NCBI GenBank assembly: GCA_020443295.1
Contig: JAGRIJ010000014.1
Location: forward strand, 1 to 53,564
Length of the DNA stretch: 53,564 nt
Source of the DNA: Alphaproteobacteria bacterium
GTDB taxonomy: Bacteria > Pseudomonadota > Alphaproteobacteria > Micavibrionales > Micavibrionaceae
Direction: 5' to 3'
Under the pieces are notes generated by a model that was given only the letters and a program-made list of their open reading frames with translations, was not told the DNA's origin and made no database searches. The position numbers and the translations under genes were made by a program. Shown piece after piece: positions 24,346 through 30,715 of this stretch (its first letter is position 1; every line of letters starts with the position of its first letter).

Positions 24346-25576
24346 GACCAGCAACTTCCTCGCTGAAGATAGGCAAATCTATCTGCACACCATCCCTGAG
24401 CAGAGCTTCAGCCAGATACGACTGCATGTGCTGTGCAATCGCTTGCACGACAGGCATTACAACAGCATTACCAAACTGTTTGTAAGCTTGAGTATCCGAG
24501 ACAGGAATTTCAAATTCCGGGTATCCGGGCCGGTCGAATCCCATAAGTCGCGCACATTCTCTTGGCGTAAGTCGGCGTGGCCTTTTGCTTCCACGACTGA
24601 TCAGTACTTCGGAACCATCCTTGTAGTACCTTGCAGACAATGTTCGTGTCACATCGTCTGGTCCGAACAGGCTGAAGCCGAAACCATTGCCTTTCGACTG
24701 ATGCTTTTTCTTGTATTCTTTCAGGTACGCCCAGAGCTTGGGGGTGAGAATATACTTGTCATCAACCTCTTCAGGTTCCTGGAGAATGCTTCCAAGTCTC
24801 GGACCCTTGTCCGGATCAGGAATCTCCATTGTATCGAATTCAAACCTAGTATCATCACGAAAACCAACAATAAATATACGTTCCCGTTTCTGCGGCACCC
24901 AGCTTCTTGAATTGATAACCCGGTACCGGACATTATAGCGGAGTTCGTTCTCCAGAACATTCATGATAGTTGCAAACGTGCGCCCGCCATCATGACGTTC
25001 AAGGTTTTTTACATTCTCGAGCAAAAAAGCTTTCGGGCGATGATATTCAAGTATTCTGGCAAGATCGAAAAAAAGTGTCCCTTGTGTCTCGCAAAGAAAC
25101 CCGTGCGGCCTGCCTAGAGCATTTTTTTTCGACACGCCGGCAAGCGAAAAAGGCTGGCAAGGAAAACCGGCAAGCAGAACATCATGTTCCGGAATATCCT
25201 GAGGGCGTTCCGAGTACTCGCGAATGTCACCGGCCATTAGATGGTCTGTTGAAAAATTAGCTGCGTAGGTCTTTCTGCAGTTAGAATCCCACTCTGCCGT
25301 GAAAACGCATTCGCCGCCAATTTCTTCAAACGGTCGTCGCAACCCGCCTATTCCGGCAAAAAGATCAATAAACTGGAATTTTGTTTTCCGGGATTTTCTG
25401 GCGTGAACATTTGCCAGTTCCGTCATTCGGCGAATCCCGAGAGCATTCGGAATAGTTTCGCCATTTTCATATCGATAGACTGTCCTGAGGTGAACACCGA
25501 GTACCTGTGCGGCCTCCTTTACGGATAGCCCGGCCATTTCACGAAGTTCTGTAAAATTCTGTTTTTCTGTAAGCAC
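24338..25576 (-). CDS. dcm: DNA (cytosine-5) methyltransferase with N-terminal XRE helix-turn-helix
   Basis: The first about 60 residues are an XRE/Cro helix-turn-helix (MAGLSVKEAAQVLGVHLRTV). The rest is a complete C5 methyltransferase: motif I DLFAGIGG (71-78), motif IV GFPCQPFS with catalytic Cys140, motif VI FLLENVKNL, motif VIII VPQKRERIFI, then PRECARLMGFD and motif X QFGNAVVMPV. The HTH suggests autoregulation, as in other methyltransferases of this kind. The start is GTG, with purine-rich AGAGAAGAG upstream. A possible 13-codon reading frame (25617 to 25576) stops with TAG overlapping the GTG by one base. It heads the seven-gene defence operon. With Vsr and the EcoRII-N-like protein, a CCWGG-like target is likely but unproven. 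Confidence 0.95.
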   Translation of the reverse strand: MLTEKQNFTELREMAGLSVKEAAQVLGVHLRTVYRYENGETIPNALGIRRMTELANVHARKSRKTKFQFIDLFAGIGGLRRPFEEIGGECVFTAEWDSNCRKTYAANFSTDHLMAGDIREYSERPQDIPEHDVLLAGFPCQPFSLAGVSKKNALGRPHGFLCETQGTLFFDLARILEYHRPKAFLLENVKNLERHDGGRTFATIMNVLENELRYNVRYRVINSRSWVPQKRERIFIVGFRDDTRFEFDTMEIPDPDKGPRLGSILQEPEEVDDKYILTPKLWAYLKEYKKKHQSKGNGFGFSLFGPDDVTRTLSARYYKDGSEVLISRGSKRPRRLTPRECARLMGFDRPGYPEFEIPVSDTQAYKQFGNAVVMPVVQAIAQHMQSYLAEALLRDGVQIDLPIFSEEVAGHG

Positions 25577-25649
25577 TATTCTCTTCTCTCGTCATTATCT
25601 GGGTCATTTTTTGACATCCTGTCATGATTTATCCCGGACAACAAGCATG

Positions 25650-25698
25650 ATGTTCTTATTATGTTCTTTTTTGACTTGTATTCCACAGGAAATTTCCT
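25650..25698. promoter_or_regulatory. Operator-like repeats in the defence-operon promoter region
   Basis: Two direct copies of ATGTTCTT (25650-25657 and 25661-25668, an 11-bp period with ATT between them) lie next to a perfect 12-bp palindrome AGGAAATTTCCT (25687-25698). All are 70-120 bp upstream of the methyltransferase start and are plausible binding sites for its XRE domain. I cannot define a -35/-10 pair with confidence. Confidence 0.5.
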
Positions 25699-25730
25699 TT
25701 AGCCAATCGAGGAACTCACATTCGTGGGGT

Positions 25731-25913
25731 CCAGGGGGCGCGAAAGCTCCTTGGTCATGGAGGTGTCGGAGGAGCAGGAACGCTCCTCTGACTGGCGGGT
25801 GTCGGGGGCCAATACCCTGACGAGCGGGGTTCAGGGGGATGCGGTCATCCCCTTGATCGTTGGGTGCAGGGAGATCGAAATCTCCCGCTCGGGATCAATC
25901 GGCGAAACGATTG
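25731..25913. repeat. Array of six hairpins at about 33-nt spacing
   Basis: Stems are at 25731-25754, 25765-25792, 25801-25821, 25831-25856, 25869-25886 and 25896-25913, with loops of 4-7 nt. Their centres are 36, 33, 33, 34 and 27 nt apart. The first four carry G-T pairs at matching places; the first five are each preceded by a GGT/GGGT-like stretch or similar. Stem sequences differ between units but remain paired, for example GTCGGAGGAGC with GCTCCTCTGAC and TCAGGGGGAT with ATCCCCTTGA. This stretch has no convincing gene. It fills the gap between the defence operon and the next backbone gene together with the entries that follow. Confidence 0.7.
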
Positions 25914-25968
25914 CTGGCGTGGTTCGGCTCAATGCCGGATGAGCGCCACAGGCCGGGAGGGATGCAAC

Positions 25969-26084
25969 GGGAGGCGCGCTAGCGGGCCTCCCTTGCCAAG
26001 ATGGCGTTGTACTACAACGCACATCTTGCGGCCTTCCAAATTGGTCATACCGGGTGCGTACTACAATCGAGGCATTGTACTACA
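25969..26084. promoter_or_regulatory. Inverted repeats and GTACTACA repeats (candidate oriT or operator)
   Basis: A 7-bp stem GGGAGGC/GCCTCCC (25969-25992) is followed by a strong inverted repeat at 25997-26028: CAAGATGGCGTTGT, loop ACT, then ACAACGC-a-CATCTTG, that is 14 pairs with one bulge. GTACTACA occurs at 26009-26016, 26058-26065 and 26077-26084. The repeats end 84 bp before the next gene, which carries an XRE-like helix-turn-helix and might bind them. A transfer origin is the main alternative. Confidence 0.5.
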
Positions 26085-26167
26085 CCGCCAATAAAAATAC
26101 GGAAGCCGGACTTTCCGTAATCATATCCACCTGAACAGGATGCGCTCTGCTATACAAGACGCGCCCA

Positions 26168-27277
26168 ATGCAAACACCATTGCCATATGTTGCGCCCTCG
26201 AAGGGACTGCTCCGCTCTCTGCAAGGAGATGTGCGGACGCTCGCCCATGAACGGCTGGCGGACACGCTGCGCTGGTATCAATCACGCCACGCTCTCGATG
26301 ATGAAACCGTTGCACAGCAGATGAACGCTTGTCCGAATGTTGTCGGCATTCGCGGACGGAAAGAGGACCACGCTCATGCTCCCATCAGCGCCGCCAAGGT
26401 CACGCGCTTCAAGGACCGTAAGACGAGGCCGCAATCCCAGACGCTGGCCCAGATGACCGCGTTTTTTGCGCACACGCTCAACGTCCCGCCGTTCCTGATC
26501 TGGACGGACATGGACGACGTTCTGGCCGGACTTCACGATGCCCGCCGCTTTCGCAAGGAACGCACCCGCAAAGACCTCATGGCGCTCACCGATTGCTGGC
26601 TGTTCTGTGAACTCCAAACGCCGCATGTGACGATGGCCCTGAAACTTTCACCGCTAAGTGCTGCTCCGGTCATTGCCGTTCGCGGGCGGATTGCGATGTT
26701 CGAACAAATTTCAATCACGCTCAATAAGGGATTGCTTGAACACCACGGGATGGAAGGCGTGAAACTCGATGCTTTCCTGAGCGGTTACGCAACACTGACG
26801 CCTCACAATCTCAACCTCTATCTGCGGGACGCTGATAGACGGCAAGTTATCATCTGTCTTGATGTGGAGGCTGGCCCCTTCGAGCAGGACAGCGCGGAAA
26901 CGCCTTACCTGTTCGTGCGGCAAGCCACGATCAATCTGCCGCCCGCCTTCGGGACAAGCCTGCCGCCGATCTTTCGTGCGGCCCGGTCAATCCAGAGCCG
27001 CAGCGACTACATCGCCAAACTGACGGACCACAATATCTACGGCCAAGACGGACGACCGCATGGCGCGTCCTTTTTCAGCTTCGGATCGTTCGAATCGGAC
27101 GCCATTCAACGTGCCGCCAAGCACAACGCCCAAATCAGGAAGGATTGCCAAAACCTCACTCCCGACCTGTCCGGTCTGGGATTGCTGGCCCCCAGCTATC
27201 CCGCAGAAGCTTTCTGGCGCTCTGTGTTCGATCTCAAATACTTGATCGAGCGTTCCGAAAAAGCCGCGCCTGCCTGA
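26168..27277 (+). CDS. Hypothetical element protein with XRE-like N-terminal region
   Basis: The 369-residue product has an N-terminal stretch that reads like a Cro/CI-type helix-turn-helix (APISAAKVTRFKDRKTRPQS followed by LAQMTAFFAHTLNVPP). The longer C-terminal part has no motif that I know. No ribosome site is obvious before the ATG, so a leaderless transcript or a different start is possible. Base use is GC-rich, like the backbone of the element. It may be a regulator acting on the repeats immediately upstream; this is inference from position only. Confidence 0.62.
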   Translation: MQTPLPYVAPSKGLLRSLQGDVRTLAHERLADTLRWYQSRHALDDETVAQQMNACPNVVGIRGRKEDHAHAPISAAKVTRFKDRKTRPQSQTLAQMTAFFAHTLNVPPFLIWTDMDDVLAGLHDARRFRKERTRKDLMALTDCWLFCELQTPHVTMALKLSPLSAAPVIAVRGRIAMFEQISITLNKGLLEHHGMEGVKLDAFLSGYATLTPHNLNLYLRDADRRQVIICLDVEAGPFEQDSAETPYLFVRQATINLPPAFGTSLPPIFRAARSIQSRSDYIAKLTDHNIYGQDGRPHGASFFSFGSFESDAIQRAAKHNAQIRKDCQNLTPDLSGLGLLAPSYPAEAFWRSVFDLKYLIERSEKAAPA

Positions 27278-27373
27278 CGGTCCACGGGTAACCGCCTGTA
27301 CGGACTCGTAAAAAACAAAATCAAAAAAATCGGGAGTCGTTTTGTCGGGGCATGACTCCGACCCTTTCCATAA

Positions 27374-27392
27374 CGGCGCGCTCGCCGCGCCG
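27374..27392 (+). promoter_or_regulatory. GC hairpin directly before a ribosome site
   Basis: CGGCGCG-CTCGC-CGCGCCG is a perfect 7-bp stem ending two bases before the GGAAAGGA ribosome site of the next gene. It could limit translation or end upstream transcripts, although no T-run follows. Confidence 0.4.
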
Positions 27393-27409
27393 CCGGAAAG
27401 GACGGCACT

Positions 27410-27829
27410 ATGGGCAGTTGCGCGCATTGCTTTATCACAGACGAACGCTGTGAACGCACACGGCTGGTCACGGACGCTGAGCTTGGCGATCCCGCCTTCA
27501 TCCGACGCTTGCGGAATTTCTGCTACAGCCTGAACGTCTCAAGCTATCAGTGGCTCGACCTTCTCACTGATCTCTACCGGGATTATCGCGGGTGTATCGT
27601 CGATGAAGCTGGGCGCACGGTTTTTCTTAATATGGACGTGTTCGAGATTCCGCATATCCGAGACTGGTTCCGGGATTTCTGCTGCACACCATGCCCAACG
27701 CACATTACGCCTTATGTGCGCGGAGAAGCGAAAGAACGGGTACGGATTTTGGCGACGATCCTTCAACCCACACTCACTCTGAATGTAAGTTTTCAGCGAC
27801 TGGGTGTTTTCAACAAATATGGCCGTTAG
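27410..27829 (+). CDS. Cys-rich hypothetical protein
   Basis: A 139-residue protein with a good ribosome site (GGAAAGGA) before the ATG. It has a Cys-rich opening (GSCAHCFITDERCERT) and a second cluster, FCCTPCPTHITPY, near residue 95, so a zinc site is plausible. No family is recognised. It belongs to the GC-rich backbone and ends four bases into the convergent Tiki-like gene. Confidence 0.6.
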   Translation: MGSCAHCFITDERCERTRLVTDAELGDPAFIRRLRNFCYSLNVSSYQWLDLLTDLYRDYRGCIVDEAGRTVFLNMDVFEIPHIRDWFRDFCCTPCPTHITPYVRGEAKERVRILATILQPTLTLNVSFQRLGVFNKYGR

Positions 27830-28962
27830 CTATTAAAAGTCTGCGCTTTGAACTCAGTACCAGAAACAACAGAGGCCGCATCACGGCTGGGAGTTGTTAA
27901 ACCACCTTCTAGGGTGCCGACGGGATTCTTGCCACGGTCATTGATCGTACCTTCATCCACGTTCACCTTAAAATCAGGCGGATCGAGAGGAACAAGCCCA
28001 TTTAATTCATCATACTCGCGCAATGCCCTCGCAGATTCATTGGACTCCATTTCTATTGTCGTAACAGTCGCGCCTTCTTCTTCAAGCAAATCATCTATTC
28101 CAAGAATAGTCCGCTCGGCTCTAAAGTCCTTATTATTGTCGAGATGATGTGAACCAAAAATTCCAATCATACCTTCACCAGGAGGAATGCGCTCACGAAT
28201 AAGCCCATAAACCTCAAGATCAGCCTCTGAACGACTGACTTGAGAATTGAACCTAAGGTCGGAAAGATCCTGCGCTAATCTCTGACGCTCTTGCTCAGGC
28301 ATTTCTTCGAACTTATCAACCATAAAGTCCTGCAGCCTCTCGATAGCATCAGGCTGCTTCGCATATATCCGCGCCCCTTCTTCTGGGTACAATCTCATAT
28401 ATTCTCTCGTCAACTCATCGGTTTTCTGCTGAATAGAAACAGGCGTATCAGAATAAGAAAAGCGGCCAGAAGATGTGTCAACAAAATGCACGCTCAAACC
28501 CGCATCTTTGGCATTCTCAAAAGCGCGAGTCATATTCTCGGTCAGAACGTCCTTTTGGCCCGCAACATCATCGCCCCGCAAGGCTGGAAAAGTCAGCGTA
28601 TTAAGCCTATTCTTCATTTCGTCCCGTGAAATTTCCCCGGACATGAACGCATCGACATCGCTTTGCATGTCTGACGGCAGTTCCACAACGAAGTGTTTAA
28701 CCCCATTGCGGGCTGCGCTCTGAAAGGCTTCGGGATTGTCCGCCAAAAGACCATATGTTCGAGCAGTCATCCCGTCACGATGAGGCTCGCCAATCATAAC
28801 ATGGCTGGAAGAACCCGTTGCCCTATCAATCAATGCAGAAAATCCGGGGGAAGTGTTACGCACATCCGCTACAGGAACCATGTTGGGCTCACCCGTACTT
28901 TTTTCTGCAAACTGCGCCGTTAAACTCAAAGCCACCCCATAAAGTAAATAATTGTTATACAA
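27826..28962 (-). CDS. Predicted Tiki/EreA-ChaN-like protein, possibly exported
   Basis: The 378-residue product contains the GX2H-type motif in HVMIGEPHRDG, then KHFVVELPSDMQ, and near the C-terminal third GIFGSHHLDNN. This order of a GExH site, an acidic strand and a final GxxH is what defines the Tiki/TraB/EreA/ChaN superfamily of metal-dependent hydrolases and haem binders. The opening NYLLYGVALSLTAQFA could be a signal peptide. The reading frame starts at a TTG (28962) with no ribosome site, so the true start may lie downstream, for instance at a GTG nine codons in. AT content is higher than in the backbone, consistent with later acquisition. Function in the element is unknown. Confidence 0.55.
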   Translation of the reverse strand: MYNNYLLYGVALSLTAQFAEKSTGEPNMVPVADVRNTSPGFSALIDRATGSSSHVMIGEPHRDGMTARTYGLLADNPEAFQSAARNGVKHFVVELPSDMQSDVDAFMSGEISRDEMKNRLNTLTFPALRGDDVAGQKDVLTENMTRAFENAKDAGLSVHFVDTSSGRFSYSDTPVSIQQKTDELTREYMRLYPEEGARIYAKQPDAIERLQDFMVDKFEEMPEQERQRLAQDLSDLRFNSQVSRSEADLEVYGLIRERIPPGEGMIGIFGSHHLDNNKDFRAERTILGIDDLLEEEGATVTTIEMESNESARALREYDELNGLVPLDPPDFKVNVDEGTINDRGKNPVGTLEGGLTTPSRDAASVVSGTEFKAQTFNS

Positions 28963-29299
28963 TATAATAAGTCGTGCAAAATATTTATGTCAATAAAAAC
29001 TGATATTTACCAAGACTAGCAAGGCTATGCCAATAGCGACGGGCTGTATTTATCGTGGATTACGCGGTCTGTGAGACCAAGCACCGTGCTATCTCTTTGC
29101 TTCTTTACCCCCCTAAACCCGCTCTCTGCCTGACATAGCCTTCTTCTCAAGGAAGTAGGTGGCATACAGCCTTGGCACTGCCGCCAATCAGGCGGGCCGC
29201 TCGATCTTCATGTCGTCAGTCATCGGCCTCTCCAACGTCATCGCTTTCGTTGTGGCTGATCGTCGCCGCTAAACCACAGCGTGAGCAGAGCGTGAAGTG
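28963..29299. other. Gene-free stretch holding a decayed duplicate
   Basis: Bases 28963-29108 show no gene or strong repeat and are AT-rich at the left, where the promoter of the Tiki-like gene would be. The rest is taken up by the damaged copy of the small membrane protein gene described separately. Confidence 0.6.
29109..29275 (+). pseudogene. Truncated copy of the 99-residue membrane protein gene
   Basis: Bases 29109-29243 repeat 30100-30240 with scattered differences, from CCCCCTAAA through CCAACGTCATCG. In this copy the start ATG is ATA, GGAGG in the ribosome site has become GTAGG, and the frame jumps after GTCATCG to a fragment matching 30352 onward (GTGGCTGATCGTCGC) before reaching a stop. 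It is a dead duplicate left by the event that brought in the intervening lipoprotein gene. Confidence 0.8.
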
Positions 29300-30052
29300 T
29301 CACTGCACGGAAGGCTGAAGTGCAGCTACAAGCGCTGCCTGCATGTCTTGTGGAAGACTGGCAACACCCTTGATTACGCCCGGCCCGCCATTGCGCCAAT
29401 GAATGGTGAATGTCCTAGAACCTGTCTTATCCGGCTCAAACTCCGAAATTTCAAGAACAACCTCAGTTCCACCCTCAACCAGCGCCAACGACCCGCCAAT
29501 CTCGACAATGGGACCCAACTCTCGGACCACTATCAGAACGACCTTCCTATTTCGCTTTGTCGCGTCAGCCGCGACAGCATGAGCAGCCTCCATGGATATC
29601 TGCGGCAACCTCTCAAGTGAAGCAGATACGAAGCAGCCCGCTCCATCAAAAAACTGCCTAAGTCCATCGGAAGCCGCAGCTTCTCTGGCGAGCACATCCT
29701 TCTGGTCCGCGCGCCACTCGGGCTTCCATAAAATTTGTGCTGTAGCAGATGCTATACAGACAGGTTCCTGCGGTGAAGGACTGAGTTGCACGGTAGTCGT
29801 AGAAGCGCAGCCACCAAGCGCGAAAAGAATAGCGAAAAGTGACAGAAGTTGGGAGCGCGTAGCCAGTTGGTTGTGACATCTAAGCCGGGTTAACAGCAAG
29901 CAACAAAGGGCCGATAATAGACGTTCTAGCTGAGTGTTGAGTCTTGCACACTCACCAGCGATCCCCAAAAAGTGGGCTTCAATATTCTGTTTCTGCTTTG
30001 ACTGCCGCACTTCAATATCTTCCAATAACTCTGTTGGACAGCATGTTAGCAT
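29300..30052 (-). CDS. Putative lipoprotein, start uncertain
   Basis: The clear protein part begins with a signal segment LLSLFAILFALGGC carrying the lipobox LGGC, followed by a Thr/Ser/Pro-rich linker and about 150 residues of mixed structure ending VAALQPSVQ. The listed ATG at 30052 would place 60 unlikely residues before the signal peptide. The expected start near 29870 has no ATG in this frame, although an ATG exists one base out of frame (29879). Either a TTG is used or a frameshift has damaged the start. The gene lies between two copies of a duplicated backbone segment. Confidence 0.5.
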   Translation of the reverse strand: MLTCCPTELLEDIEVRQSKQKQNIEAHFLGIAGECARLNTQLERLLSALCCLLLTRLRCHNQLATRSQLLSLFAILFALGGCASTTTVQLSPSPQEPVCIASATAQILWKPEWRADQKDVLAREAAASDGLRQFFDGAGCFVSASLERLPQISMEAAHAVAADATKRNRKVVLIVVRELGPIVEIGGSLALVEGGTEVVLEISEFEPDKTGSRTFTIHWRNGGPGVIKGVASLPQDMQAALVAALQPSVQ

Positions 30053-30158
30053 TTGGATGCTGGACTTTTGCCACAGAAATGAGGCTTTGCCTCCGATATC
30101 CCCCTAAAACCGCTCTCTGCCTGACGTAGCCTTCTTCTTACGGAAGGAGGTATGCGTC

Positions 30159-30458
30159 ATGCAGCCTTGGCAACAAAATCCCAATCAGGCGGGCCGTTCG
30201 ATCTTCATGTCGTCGGTCATCGGCCTCTCCAACGTCATCGCGGTCGTCGTCGCGTTCTTCGCAACGCCTGTCGCCTATGACCGCACGGTCGGCTGGGTCC
30301 AGCGCTTCACCACAAGCCATTACGGCTACGGCTTTGAGGATATCACCGCCTTCGTCTGGTGGCTGATCGTCGCGCTGCTGATCTTCTTCGGCGCGCGCGC
30401 CTCAATTTCGACCGCACTCGTCATGGGCGGTCTGGCGATTGCGGCCCGTTTTCTCTGA
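30159..30458 (+). CDS. Small membrane protein of the transfer module
   Basis: A 99-residue protein with an excellent ribosome site (GGAAGGAGG) and two to three hydrophobic helices (around SSVIGLSNVIAVVVAFFATP and WWLIVALLIFFGA). It is followed by a second tiny membrane protein and then the coupling protein gene, so it may be a partner of the transfer machinery; this is inference from position. A broken copy of its 5' half lies at 29109-29275. Confidence 0.7.
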   Translation: MQPWQQNPNQAGRSIFMSSVIGLSNVIAVVVAFFATPVAYDRTVGWVQRFTTSHYGYGFEDITAFVWWLIVALLIFFGARASISTALVMGGLAIAARFL

Positions 30459-30488
30459 TCCCCTCAATCCACGAAAGGAGCAAGTCTC

Positions 30489-30635
30489 ATGTTCACAAAA
30501 GATAAGAAAGTCGGCGAAGGCTATCACGTCCGCAAGTTCCACGCACACAAGAAGGTCATCGACTGGGAAGCCATCGGCGGCGCGTTGTTCTGGGTCATTC
30601 TCGGCCTGTGCCTGATCGGCTGGCTCACTAACTGA
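30489..30635 (+). CDS. 48-residue single-helix membrane protein
   Basis: The short frame starts at an ATG preceded by GAAAGGAG and encodes a basic N-terminus (TKDKKVGEGYHVRKFHAHKK) followed by one membrane helix (GGALFWVILGLCLIGWL). It lies 30 bp after the 99-residue membrane protein gene and before a terminator, suggesting a two-gene unit. Confidence 0.65.
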   Translation: MFTKDKKVGEGYHVRKFHAHKKVIDWEAIGGALFWVILGLCLIGWLTN

Positions 30636-30667
30636 ACGGCCCGAACCTGTAAGCTGTCCCTTTGAAG

Positions 30668-30697
30668 CCGGGCCGCGTCATCGCCGCCCGGTTTTTT
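30668..30697 (+). terminator. Rho-independent terminator
   Basis: CCGGGC and GCCCGG pair around a 12-nt loop and are followed by six Ts. It sits after the 48-residue gene and 19 bp before the coupling protein gene, which may thus depend on readthrough or its own promoter. Confidence 0.65.
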
Positions 30698-30715
30698 GTT
30701 TGAAAGCCTCCGCCC

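Noticed and set aside
16988..25576. DISARM system
   Set aside because: SNF2 and a methyltransferase are present, but there is no DUF1998 (DrmB), no DrmA helicase and no phospholipase D protein (DrmC).
25731..25913. CRISPR array
   Set aside because: The period of about 33 nt is too short for repeat plus spacer, the units are not identical, and no cas genes are near.
25724..25942. 72-residue protein across the hairpin array
   Set aside because: Its reading frame is explained by the GC-rich repeats; composition and lack of a ribosome site argue against a gene.
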